A stretch of DNA of 59,956 bases from an uncultured Flavobacteriales bacterium. GTDB lineage: Bacteria > Bacteroidota > Bacteroidia > Flavobacteriales_D > Sanyastnellaceae. Positions 28,229 through 37,348 of this stretch are shown here, in pieces. The stretch is from NCBI GenBank assembly GCA_937881575.1, contig CALGEI010000178.1, forward strand, positions 1 through 59,956, read 5' to 3'. Numbering within the stretch: position 1 is the stretch's first letter; the number at the start of each line of letters is the position of its first letter. The position numbers were made by a program, and so were the translations under genes. Below the pieces are notes generated by a model that saw only the letters and a list, made by a program, of their open reading frames with translations, did not search any database and was not told where the DNA came from.

Positions 28229-31200
28229 ATGAAGCAATTTCGGAATCAGCTCTTTGCTTTCACCATCCTGCTGGTGTCGTTTGTGAATTTGTCGCAGGCT
28301 CAAGCAGACACGGAGTTTTGGTTCGTAGCACCGGAAGTTTGGGTGAATCATGGAGACAATCCAATCGTTCTTCGTTTCGCCACTTTTGACGACGCGGCCA
28401 CCATCACCATTGAGCAACCTGCCAATGTCGCTTTCCCTGCCCAAACCATCAACGTAGCGGCCAATGGGACTGCAACGGTCAATTTGTCTGCCTGGATAGG
28501 GATGATCGAAAACAAGCCCGTCAATACGACCTTGTCGTATGGATTGCACATCGTATCCGATGCGCCCATCACGGCCTACTACGAAGTCAACCACATCGAC
28601 AATCCGGATATTTTTACGCTCAAAGGTTCTTCGGCATTGGGGACTGAATTCTATACGCCTTTCCAAAACTATTTGAGCAATAACTTCCCTGAATCCAAAT
28701 CTGGAATCGATGTTGTCGCCACAGAAGACAACACGGAAATCACGGTGGTTCCCAGTGTGGCGCTTTTCGGGCATCCTGCAGGCGTAGCGTTCACAATGAC
28801 ACTTGATGCGGGACAAACGTATTCCATGCGAGCAGCTAGCACGGCAGCGAGTGCACATCCGAGTGGAACCCACATCACCAGCTCTGCTCCCATCGCCGTC
28901 ACCATGAGCGACGACTCCATCATTGGAGCTCCCTTTGGTGGCACCTGTTTGGACCTCATCGGTGACCAGCTAATTCCGGTCAGTGTTGCTGGAGATGAAT
29001 ACATTGCTGTGAAAGGTGTTCAACTGACAGGGGCCGATCGCGTTTTCATTTTGGCGACGGAGGACAACACCGAAGTTTTCATCAATGGCACTTCCACATG
29101 GACACTGAATGCCGGCGAAACATATACCCATGTTCTTGGCGCTCCGATCGCCTATTACGAAACCTCGGCCCCTGTCACCATTTTGCACATGACGGGAGTG
29201 GGCTGTGAAGTGGGCGCTGCCATCCTTCCTCCTTTGCGTTGCACCGGCTCACGTGACGTGGCCTTTGTCCGTTCGACCAATGCGTCTTTTACAATCAATC
29301 TATTGGTTCAAGCCGGAAGCGAGGGCGACTTCACATTCAATGGAAATCCTGCTTTCATCACAGCCGCGGCATTCACCGATGTACCCGGCGCCGCAGGCTT
29401 GTGGAAATATGCACAAATCACAACCACCGCATTCGTCCCGACGTTAGCGCCTTCAAGGGTGCAAAATTCAACGGGCTTTTTCCACATGGGAGTGATCAAT
29501 GGCACGCCCACGGGGTATTGCCGGTATGGTTATTTCAGTGATTTCGCTCAGTATCAATTTGAGACATTCACGGATGATGACAGTTTGTGCACAGGCGAAA
29601 CAGCCAACTTATTCGTCGACCCTATTGAGAACGCTACCTATGCATGGACTGGACCGTCAGGCTTCGAATGGGATGCGAACAGCGTGAACATCGGCCCGGT
29701 GGACGAATCGTATGACGGTCTCTACATTGTGACGGGCAACGTTGGAGCGTGTGAGATCACTCCAGACACATTGATTTTGACGGTACAGCCGGCCTTCGCC
29801 GACACCGAATTGATCTGGGAAACTCCTTCATGCGAAGGCGAGGACTTGATTCTATCGTGTCCTACACCAGGAGAAATTTGGCAATGGACCGGACCCGATG
29901 GAGTGCTAACAGAAACCGATAGTGTTCTTGTCATTCCCAATGCGCAGCCATCTGACAATGGCTTGTTTAGCGTACAGGCAGAAGTTGAAGGCTGCTTTTC
30001 GACTCCTGCTGAAGCGAATGTTGTCGTTACCGCCACAGAAACTGTGGAACTGACCGAATCCGTTGTGGAGATTTGTCTCGGAACGGATTGGTCCATTGTG
30101 CCTGAAGGGAGCCTGGATGGAGTTTCTTGGGAATGGACTTTTCCCGATGGCACTACCTTGACAAATTCCACCCTTGAGTTGACGAATCCCATCGTTGCAG
30201 ATGAAGGTTGGTATACCTTGAACGCAAACAACAGTGGTTGTGATTGGTTGCCCGATTCCGTTCAACTTCAGACCGTCAGTGCTGAGACCCTCAACTTTGA
30301 CTTCCCCGATCCCGTTTGCAGCACAGACATTCCTCTCGCATTGAATGTAAACGCTTCCAACCCTGGCACCTGGACCGCTTCCTGTGGAGCTTGCATCAAC
30401 GAAAACACGGGCGTATTTGACCCCGGCTTATCGAATGGAGAATCCGTGGAAATCACCTTTGAATCGCTCGGTGTTTGTCAGGAAACGGTCACCTCGAACT
30501 TGGTCACCGTCACCACTCCGAGCGCTGCGTTCGATTCACCGCTTTCGGCATGTTTAGGCCAAGGTGATGTTGAGTTGTCTTCGGAAAACACGGGCGGCTC
30601 ATGGAACAGTCCCTGCGATGGGTGCTTGGGTTCCGATGGCACATTCAATACGTCATTGGCTGGAGTCGGAACTTGGGACATCACCTATTCCTTGGACGGT
30701 GAGTGCCCCTCTAGTTTCACCGGAACCTTTAGCGTCACGGAAAACACGAGCAGTTCTTTCAACTCACCGGCCGCGATTTGCTTGAATGAATTGTCCGTTG
30801 AGTTGATCGGCACTGTCGCTGGAGGCAGTTGGAGCGCTGATTGCTCGGGATGTCTGAATTCGAGCGGAACGTTCAATCCAGAAATGGCCGGTACCGGTAT
30901 TCAGACCATCACATATTCCATCCTAGGCGCATGCGGAAGCTCTACGGACCAAGAAATCCTAGTGCATCCACTTCCCGTCACGGACTTCACGTCAACTCCA
31001 GCTACCGGCTGCGCGCCCATGTTGGTCGAATTGTCTGGAAACCCACAACCTGGCGCCGCGTACAGTGCTTTTGGCCTCATCGATGGCACGGGCTTCACCC
31101 TCTGGAGTGAGCAAAACAATGCGGCCGTTTTAACGGCGACACTGCCCGGATGCTATGACTTGATTTATGCTGTCACAGATCAAAACGGATGTGCCAATTC

Positions 31201-31771
31201 CACCTTGCATGCAGGAGCACTTTGCGCCACACCGCCACCTGAAGCCAACTTCAGTTTCACCCCCGCCTTGCCTGAATCGGTTGGCACGGAGGTTCAATTT
31301 TCAGTTTCAGATGAAGCTGCAACACTGAGCTACAACTGGACGATCGACAATGAAACTGTGAGCAATGAACACCAGTGGAGTATCAACACCAGCGACATCG
31401 ACCAAAATCCGTTTCAAGTTTGCCTTGAAGTTCAAGACACCTTAGGGTGCCAAGATTTGCAATGCCACGCCATCACCATGACTTCGAGCTTGTCGGTTTT
31501 TGCCCCGACAGCGTTCACTCCCGATCAAGATGGACACAACGATGCATGGCGCCTTGTATCGAGCGCTGATGTCACCTCCATCGACCTTCAGATTTACGAT
31601 CGTTGGAACAACCTCGTCTTTGAAACGCAATCCATCGAACATTGGTGGCAAGGAGATGTACTCGATGGCGATTACTTCGCTCCCGATGGCGTTTACACTT
31701 GGGTCGCTGTCTTGCGCGGAGAACAATACCAAGTGCGAAGTATCCAAGGGCATGTTGTGCTCATTCGATAA
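28229..31771 (+). CDS. Giant surface protein, paralogue of the 22876-26319 product
   Basis: 1180 residues. Signal peptide 1-24 ending in QAQ (MKQFRNQLFAFTILLVSFVN then LSQA). The IgGFc-like domain (residues about 26-440) aligns throughout with the upstream paralogue, e.g. FWFVAPEVWVNHGDNP, ITAYYEVNH, AVTMSDDS, GDEYIAVKG. Later domains include Ig-like units and two or three glycine-tryptophan units (GSWNSPCDGCLGSDG, GSWSADCSGCLNSSG) that repeat a G.W...C..C pattern, then a PKD-like domain and a type B gliding-motility sorting domain (FAPTAFTPDQDGHNDAW, YDRWNNLVF). Inferred cell-surface or matrix protein. Confidence 0.9.
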   Translation: MKQFRNQLFAFTILLVSFVNLSQAQADTEFWFVAPEVWVNHGDNPIVLRFATFDDAATITIEQPANVAFPAQTINVAANGTATVNLSAWIGMIENKPVNTTLSYGLHIVSDAPITAYYEVNHIDNPDIFTLKGSSALGTEFYTPFQNYLSNNFPESKSGIDVVATEDNTEITVVPSVALFGHPAGVAFTMTLDAGQTYSMRAASTAASAHPSGTHITSSAPIAVTMSDDSIIGAPFGGTCLDLIGDQLIPVSVAGDEYIAVKGVQLTGADRVFILATEDNTEVFINGTSTWTLNAGETYTHVLGAPIAYYETSAPVTILHMTGVGCEVGAAILPPLRCTGSRDVAFVRSTNASFTINLLVQAGSEGDFTFNGNPAFITAAAFTDVPGAAGLWKYAQITTTAFVPTLAPSRVQNSTGFFHMGVINGTPTGYCRYGYFSDFAQYQFETFTDDDSLCTGETANLFVDPIENATYAWTGPSGFEWDANSVNIGPVDESYDGLYIVTGNVGACEITPDTLILTVQPAFADTELIWETPSCEGEDLILSCPTPGEIWQWTGPDGVLTETDSVLVIPNAQPSDNGLFSVQAEVEGCFSTPAEANVVVTATETVELTESVVEICLGTDWSIVPEGSLDGVSWEWTFPDGTTLTNSTLELTNPIVADEGWYTLNANNSGCDWLPDSVQLQTVSAETLNFDFPDPVCSTDIPLALNVNASNPGTWTASCGACINENTGVFDPGLSNGESVEITFESLGVCQETVTSNLVTVTTPSAAFDSPLSACLGQGDVELSSENTGGSWNSPCDGCLGSDGTFNTSLAGVGTWDITYSLDGECPSSFTGTFSVTENTSSSFNSPAAICLNELSVELIGTVAGGSWSADCSGCLNSSGTFNPEMAGTGIQTITYSILGACGSSTDQEILVHPLPVTDFTSTPATGCAPMLVELSGNPQPGAAYSAFGLIDGTGFTLWSEQNNAAVLTATLPGCYDLIYAVTDQNGCANSTLHAGALCATPPPEANFSFTPALPESVGTEVQFSVSDEAATLSYNWTIDNETVSNEHQWSINTSDIDQNPFQVCLEVQDTLGCQDLQCHAITMTSSLSVFAPTAFTPDQDGHNDAWRLVSSADVTSIDLQIYDRWNNLVFETQSIEHWWQGDVLDGDYFAPDGVYTWVAVLRGEQYQVRSIQGHVVLIR

Positions 31772-31815
31772 CACCGACAGGAGAACAAAATCGACGATTC
31801 GAAGCTCCTACCATC

Positions 31816-32082
31816 ATGGAAGTGTTGTCCGATCTTACCCCTGAAAAAATTGACCGCATCATTGAAATGGCGTGGGAAGATCGCACGCCCTTTGATGCCT
31901 TTTTCGTTCAATTCGGTTTGAAGGAAAATGCCGTTCGCGGGATCATGCGAAAGGAACTCAAACGCTCGTCCTTCATTCGCTAGCGAATTCGGGTTAAAAG
32001 TAGAGCGACCAAGCATTTGGCTCAACGCGATTGGCCTTCGAAAGGGCGTTTTAAAAGTGCCAATCAGCGGCAACGCCCCTAA
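31816..32082 (+). pseudogene. TIGR03643/DUF2805 small protein gene with in-frame amber codon
   Basis: An 88-residue frame interrupted once. Residues 1-55 (MEVLSDLTPEKIDRIIEMAW to ELKRSSFIR) match the DUF2805 family (LTP..DRIIEMAWEDRTPF, MRKELK.SSF). At 31981-31983 stands TAG; the same frame continues RIRVKSRATKHLAQR...GRFKSANQ to TAA at 32080-32082. From memory of the family, SSFxxW follows with R.RV..R.TKH and RFK, so the amber replaces the conserved Trp (TGG to TAG). Total length then equals that of intact members. Either a recent nonsense mutation or read-through; the truncated 55-residue form may also be made. Confidence 0.75.
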
Positions 32083-32093
32083 ATCTCTCGCTG

Positions 32094-32101
32094 TATCTTG
32101 C
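32094..32101 (+). promoter_or_regulatory. Putative -7 promoter box upstream of BNR-repeat gene
   Basis: TATCTTGC ends four bases before ATG 32106, giving an essentially leaderless transcript if used. It supports 32106 rather than the ATG at 32115 as the start. Confidence 0.35.
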
Positions 32102-32105
32102 CGCC

Positions 32106-34658
32106 ATGAATCGTATGGCACAGATTTTTATAGGAAGTTTTCTGTTTCTGACAATCGGATTGGGGTTCCTTCAGTCATTTATGACGGAGGTGCCACCGAC
32201 CTCGTCGGATGCAAACAAAACGTTCAAGAAGCTCCAACCCAACTTAGCAGACGCTTGGAAGTGGAGTTATCCAGAAGAAAACTGGGACACGCAAGAGGCC
32301 GCTCATGCCCTGAACAATGTCCGAAGGTGGAGTGATGAATTCCGGGCCGAACCAGAACGCATGACCGGCGGTGAATGGAGACTCGAAGGACCGACCAACA
32401 TCGGGGGACGCTTCAATTTCATTCGACAGCATCCAACGGAAATCAATCGTTTTTATGCAGGAGCCAGTGCCGGCGGCTTGTGGATGGATTCTGGCGACGG
32501 AAATTGGGTTACCATTACCGATGACATTCCTCATTTTGCCATGGGGGACATGGCCTTCCACCCTCAGAATCCAGACCGGATATTTTTAGCCACCGGCGAC
32601 CCGCAAATAAGCAGTTTCCCCCGCATAGGAGGTGGAGTCTATCGCTCTTTGGATGGAGGAGATTCTTGGGAAAACATCGGATTGGACACCCTTGGAGTCA
32701 TCAGCCGATTGCTCATATTGCCCGACAATCCCAATACCATTTTCGCTGCCTGTATGGGCAACCCGGCCATTCCAGGCCCGACTCGTGGGCTTTTCCGGAG
32801 CAATGAGAGCGGTCAAAACTGGGAGCAGGTCTTGTTGCCCCAAGATTCAGCGGGCGTTACGGACATCGTCTACGCTGCTGAAAGCCAAACTTTGCTCGCT
32901 AGCGCTTGGCAACGCACCCGCACTTCAACGAGCAGCATCGTTTCGGGCCCTCATTGCAGATTGTGGAAATCCGTCGATGGCGGCAGCGAGTGGGTTGCGC
33001 TGGAGAATCCATGGGGAGAAGGGGTGCGCGGGCGCATCGGTTTGGCTGAATTGGGCGGCGTATTCTGGGCATTGGTTGTCGGTGCGAACAGCCAGTTGGA
33101 CAACATCTACCGTTCCGATGATGGAGGCACAACCTGGACGGCCATCATTCCTGAAGGTGAAGCACCTGAAAATGCTCTAGGAGGTTTTGGGTGGTATTTT
33201 TCCAAAGTCCGGATCAATCCATGGAATGCTGATGACATCACCATCCTCGGAGTCGAATGCTGGAATTCTCTCAATGGCGGAGCGACATGGCAGCGATTGG
33301 GCCCTGAATGGTGGACGTATGAAGTTCACGCCGACAAGCATGATTTGCAGTGGGTTGGTCCACAGAGTCTCATCTTGGCAACCGACGGAGGGTTGTACCG
33401 TTCTGATGACCATGGGATGACATGGAACGATTTGGAGGATATTCCTGTTACCCAGTTCTATCGAGCTACCTGGAATCCACACAATCTGGGACAATACACT
33501 GCTGGCGCGCAAGACAACGGCACCACGACGGGATCACATGAGGAACTCGCTGCGTGGACGCGTGATTTGGGCGGTGATGGATTCACTGCCATTTACCATC
33601 CAACCAATGCCAACTTGCGTTATGCCGGAACGCAATGGGGCAACTGGCGTTTCAGCATGACCGGACCGGAAGAGGAACCCCAGTGGAACAGCTTCATGGA
33701 CGGCATCGATGAAGAAGATCGAGTGTGGTGGGATGCGCCTTTGGCCTACCATCCAGCCAATCCAGACGAGATGTGGACTGGAACTCAACGCGTATACCGC
33801 ATGTCCAATGCCCCGTTTTCTTTCTGGCAAGCGGTCAGTCCTGATTTAACGCACAACGAAGAGCCCGGGCTTCAATACCGCTGCATCACTGTTGTGGCTG
33901 GATCTCCGTTCAACGAAGATCTCGTCGCGGCTGGCACATCGGATGGCCGCGTTTGGGTTTCAACGGACCACGGTGACAATTGGGATTCCATGGAAACAGG
34001 ACTTCCCGGACAATTCGTGACGGATTTGGTCTTCGATCCTTACCATCCTGACTCCATGTTCTGTACGGTGAGTGGTTTCAGAAATGCGCTTTATACTCCT
34101 TTTGTCTACCGTGCAGCAGTTGGTGGAGATTGGACATCAGTCCAAGGCGACTTGCCTCCCCACCCCATCAACCATTTGGAGGCATTGAATGATAGCATCT
34201 GGGTGGTCGCCACAGACGCCGGAATTCATTGGACGGAGACACGTGGCCAACATTGGGAGCCCGTAGGGTCGCATCCGTTGATTCCCGTGTACGATTTGGC
34301 TGTCGATACCATCGCAGACCGTCTGGTTGCAGGAACCTTTGCACGAAGTTTGTGGACCTTTCCCTTGGATTCGCTCCTTCCGGCAGTTGTCATCGATACC
34401 GTGCAAAATGAGATTCCTACATGGGCGCAATTCGATCACCAAGCCTTTCCCAACCCATTTCAACATACGTTGGACTTGCGGTCAGACGCCAGCGTTCAGC
34501 GACTTACTGTCTACAATACTTCCGGTCAAGTGGTGCTGGATCAAAAACCAAAGCAACGCATGACCCTGTCTACATCCGCTTGGCCCAATGGCACTTACAT
34601 CCTTCAATGGACGCATGCCAATGGCCAAAGCCACAAAGAAGTATTGCTAAAGCAGTGA
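32106..34658 (+). CDS. Secreted BNR/sortilin-type propeller protein with T9SS domain
   Basis: 850 residues. Hydrophobic N-terminus (residues 5-25), then a double beta-propeller built from BNR (Asp-box) repeats with SxDGGxTW motifs, e.g. SLDGGDSWENI, SNESGQNWEQV, SVDGGSEWVAL, SDDGGTTWTAI, SDDHGMTWNDL, STDHGDNWDSM. The N-terminal signature EGPTNIGGRFNFI is shared with glycosidase-like exoprotein families that often have no proven activity. The C-terminus (HQAFPNPFQHTLDL, NGTYILQWTHANG) is a type A T9SS sorting domain. Surface or secreted; function unknown. Confidence 0.85.
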   Translation: MNRMAQIFIGSFLFLTIGLGFLQSFMTEVPPTSSDANKTFKKLQPNLADAWKWSYPEENWDTQEAAHALNNVRRWSDEFRAEPERMTGGEWRLEGPTNIGGRFNFIRQHPTEINRFYAGASAGGLWMDSGDGNWVTITDDIPHFAMGDMAFHPQNPDRIFLATGDPQISSFPRIGGGVYRSLDGGDSWENIGLDTLGVISRLLILPDNPNTIFAACMGNPAIPGPTRGLFRSNESGQNWEQVLLPQDSAGVTDIVYAAESQTLLASAWQRTRTSTSSIVSGPHCRLWKSVDGGSEWVALENPWGEGVRGRIGLAELGGVFWALVVGANSQLDNIYRSDDGGTTWTAIIPEGEAPENALGGFGWYFSKVRINPWNADDITILGVECWNSLNGGATWQRLGPEWWTYEVHADKHDLQWVGPQSLILATDGGLYRSDDHGMTWNDLEDIPVTQFYRATWNPHNLGQYTAGAQDNGTTTGSHEELAAWTRDLGGDGFTAIYHPTNANLRYAGTQWGNWRFSMTGPEEEPQWNSFMDGIDEEDRVWWDAPLAYHPANPDEMWTGTQRVYRMSNAPFSFWQAVSPDLTHNEEPGLQYRCITVVAGSPFNEDLVAAGTSDGRVWVSTDHGDNWDSMETGLPGQFVTDLVFDPYHPDSMFCTVSGFRNALYTPFVYRAAVGGDWTSVQGDLPPHPINHLEALNDSIWVVATDAGIHWTETRGQHWEPVGSHPLIPVYDLAVDTIADRLVAGTFARSLWTFPLDSLLPAVVIDTVQNEIPTWAQFDHQAFPNPFQHTLDLRSDASVQRLTVYNTSGQVVLDQKPKQRMTLSTSAWPNGTYILQWTHANGQSHKEVLLKQ

Positions 34659-34663
34659 GTGGA

Positions 34664-35926
34664 CTACTGGATCAACAAGCGTCGGGATCTTCCCAATTCA
34701 GGAATTCGAAAAACATAGGCTCCTGAAGGGAGATATTCCGTCGGCAGCACTGCTGATGGTCCCGCTGCCAATCCGGATGCCATGATTCGACCGCGCGGGC
34801 CCCAAATCTCCCAAGACCAAGCAGAGGCCGTTCCAAGCGGTTTGCGAACCTGAATGGATTGCCCCTGTGACGCCGGATTGGGATAGAGCTGAAAAGCATC
34901 CATTCCGTCAATCGAGGTGGCTTCAATTCCGGTGTAATCGTAAGCACCACACAAAGGATCGTACCCCTGACAAAGCCAAGATGAAACGGCCCCTGAGATG
35001 GTCGACAACGTGGCGAGATACGCATCGGTATCATAAGCATGCGCCACATGACCCGCGCCTTCCAACGTCGTGAGACAATGATTCAACCCCAATGACTCTG
35101 CCAATTCGTGGATCACGCCGCTCCCCTCAACATCTGTTATGGGAAAACCATTTAGTGAAATCATACCGGCTCCATATGGGACCGTTTCATCTGCCGTACC
35201 ATGCACTGAGACGAGCGGCTCGTCCCCTTCAGAAAGGTAGGATGACGTCTTGAGGGCTCCAGCGACATTGATTACTCCCATGATATCTGAATTGTAGCCT
35301 GGATTGCCCGACTCTCCCTCCAAACCTCCAGCCATGCCTGCAGCAGATTGATCCACTTGCTCTGGAATTTCTGACACTTCATCCACATAGGCCATGTGCA
35401 AGGCAATGAACGCTCCTGCAGAAACTCCGCCCATGAGGATCCGATCCGGGTCGATGCCGTATGGATTGCCATCTTCAGCGACCGTCTTTCTGAAATATCG
35501 AACAGAAGCCTTACCGTCATGATACCCTCTCCAAACGGAACGCACCATGGCATTGGACAGATCTAAAAAATTATCAATGCCCAAGCGATAGGTGATCGAG
35601 GCGACGACATACCCCATGCGCGTCAAATCCTGACACAATGAAATCACATCCGGATTGTCATTTTCGCCTCCAATGAAAAACCCCCCGTGCGCCATAATAA
35701 TCAGAGGTCTCGACGTTTCAGTATCTCCAACGGGCTGATAGATGTCTGCAACGAGCGCTTGACTCAAGCCCGTGGCATTGATCGCGTTGCCGTAGGGGAC
35801 ATCGTATGTCACTTGCACATCCGAAAAAACGGTATTGTACCGGTAACGTTCTCCGTCACAATCGAATTGAGCTTGAATACTGAGTGATGATAAGAATACT
35901 AAGTGAAAACAGATAATGCTGCGCAT
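34664..35926 (-). CDS. Secreted carboxylesterase with T9SS sorting domain
   Basis: 420 residues with a signal peptide ending AQ (residue 19). Alpha/beta-hydrolase of the hormone-sensitive lipase/carboxylesterase type: oxyanion motif AHGGFF near residue 80, nucleophile elbow GVSAGAF near residue 168, Asp in HGTADETVP near residue 244 and His in AGHVAHAYD near residue 291. The last 75 residues (FQLYPNPASQGQSIQV to SRRLLIQ) are a type A T9SS domain. The substrate is an ester, otherwise unknown. Convergent with the BNR gene, stops 5 bases apart, and divergent from the PNGase F-like gene. Confidence 0.88.
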   Translation of the reverse strand: MRSIICFHLVFLSSLSIQAQFDCDGERYRYNTVFSDVQVTYDVPYGNAINATGLSQALVADIYQPVGDTETSRPLIIMAHGGFFIGGENDNPDVISLCQDLTRMGYVVASITYRLGIDNFLDLSNAMVRSVWRGYHDGKASVRYFRKTVAEDGNPYGIDPDRILMGGVSAGAFIALHMAYVDEVSEIPEQVDQSAAGMAGGLEGESGNPGYNSDIMGVINVAGALKTSSYLSEGDEPLVSVHGTADETVPYGAGMISLNGFPITDVEGSGVIHELAESLGLNHCLTTLEGAGHVAHAYDTDAYLATLSTISGAVSSWLCQGYDPLCGAYDYTGIEATSIDGMDAFQLYPNPASQGQSIQVRKPLGTASAWSWEIWGPRGRIMASGLAAGPSAVLPTEYLPSGAYVFRIPELGRSRRLLIQ

Positions 35927-35968
35927 GGCAAGTTTTTAGGTGAGTTAATTCAAGGTAATTTAGGCCGA

Positions 35969-37219
35969 ATGTTACAACTATTCACTTCGAAGTCTCCAGG
36001 ACCTGTTTTGGGAACCTTCACCCTTCTACTCCTCTTGGCGGGTTGCAGCTCCTCCATCAATGAAATGGACAGTCCGCAAGCAATCTCCTGCATGCGCCAG
36101 TTTCATTTGCACTTTGACCCTTCTATGAATGCAGACTCGTTGCGCGCGATTGACGGCTGGGAGCGTTATGATGCAGGCCGATTGGTTGTTCAGCATTTTT
36201 CGAAGCCAGAATTTGAGCAAGCGCCTGAGGTCACACTCCACATGACCCTGCGATCAGCAGGTGATCCATGGGACAAATCAGGAACCGTCTTCATGATTCC
36301 GGCGGCGTCCAGCATCGATTTACGGGAGTTTGAAACAGGACGTCATGCGCTGGACACGGCCCAGCACTCCTACCCCGCTGTCCTCCCATTTAAAACCGCT
36401 GCAGGTGATGCTTATGTGCCCCCCATCGAACTGCTCCGATTCATCACTCCTTTTGGAGTGGGTCATTTCAGCGACAATGAACGTCTCGACGAATACCGCC
36501 CTGTTTATGTTCCCGCTTGGGCCGACTCTTCGTCATGGAGTGCTGACATTTCGCACTTGTGGGATTCGATGGACGACAGCATCGCTTTGGGTGTTTACAT
36601 AGACACATGGACTCCTGAAGGATACACCTTGGATCTCACGATGGATTTTGAACCGCATGCTGTGTTGCAGGATGAGGCGCCTCGAATGGCCTCATTGCCC
36701 TTGTTCAACACCACCAAATTAAGCTCGAAACAACAGCATTACGATGGCTTCGCTCATGGCAGTCTCCAAGTGGACTTTTCCATGCCTGCGGATGCCGCGG
36801 GTGTCACGCTTCATTATCATGCTACTGGGCATGGCGGACATGCCACCGGAGATGAGTTTGTTCGATGCGAACATCAGATCAAGTTGGACGGCACCCTGAT
36901 AGAATCGTTCACTCCGTGGAGAGACGATTGCGCGAGCTTCAGACGCTTCAACCCGTCTTCTGGGGTCTGGACAGAACGCACATTTTGGCGAGGAGATAGC
37001 ATCGATGAACGCATTGCTTCCAGTGATTATTCACGATCCGGTTGGTGCCCTGGAAGCCATGTGGAGCCATTGAGCTTTTCATTGCAAGGAATTTCAGCAG
37101 GGAATCACACGATCGAAATCTCCGTACCGACAGCACAGTCATTCACAGACACCGAAATGAATTTCTGGAATGTCGCCGGATATCTAACGCACATATCAAT
37201 CCCTGTCCAAGAACGTTGA
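35969..37219 (+). CDS. PNGase F-like lipoprotein
   Basis: 416 residues from ATG 35969, chosen because it places a lipoprotein signal (LLLLLAGC, Cys26) at the N-terminus; the frame is open to 35903. Both eight-strand domains of peptide-N-glycosidase F are recognisable: GDPWDKSGTVF, ELLRFITPFGVG and YIDTWTPEG, then ATGHGGHATGDEF and SRSGWCPGSHV. Compared with Elizabethkingia PNGase F from memory, D60 corresponds to D102 and E206 to E296, while E118 is replaced by D212. The family removes N-glycans from glycoproteins by hydrolysing the Asn amide. Activity here is probable but the E to D change is at a catalytic residue. Confidence 0.8.
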   Translation: MLQLFTSKSPGPVLGTFTLLLLLAGCSSSINEMDSPQAISCMRQFHLHFDPSMNADSLRAIDGWERYDAGRLVVQHFSKPEFEQAPEVTLHMTLRSAGDPWDKSGTVFMIPAASSIDLREFETGRHALDTAQHSYPAVLPFKTAAGDAYVPPIELLRFITPFGVGHFSDNERLDEYRPVYVPAWADSSSWSADISHLWDSMDDSIALGVYIDTWTPEGYTLDLTMDFEPHAVLQDEAPRMASLPLFNTTKLSSKQQHYDGFAHGSLQVDFSMPADAAGVTLHYHATGHGGHATGDEFVRCEHQIKLDGTLIESFTPWRDDCASFRRFNPSSGVWTERTFWRGDSIDERIASSDYSRSGWCPGSHVEPLSFSLQGISAGNHTIEISVPTAQSFTDTEMNFWNVAGYLTHISIPVQER

Positions 37220-37245
37220 CATTTCTAGATTGTTTCCGACCTTCG
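37216..37245 (+). promoter_or_regulatory. Putative promoter of the isocitrate dehydrogenase gene
   Basis: TTG at 37216-37218, exactly 19 bases, then GACCTTCG at 37238-37245, close to TTG-N19-TAnnTTTG. It would leave a leader of about 95 bases to ATG 37349. The first base of the -7 box deviates. Confidence 0.4.
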
Positions 37246-37348
37246 CAGCCGCTATGGGCTGCACATGAAATGTTGATTCATTCCTCAATGTGTTCGTGCC
37301 ACCAAGCTTTAGACTCAACACAGTCTGAACACTTTAACGATTTCGCAG

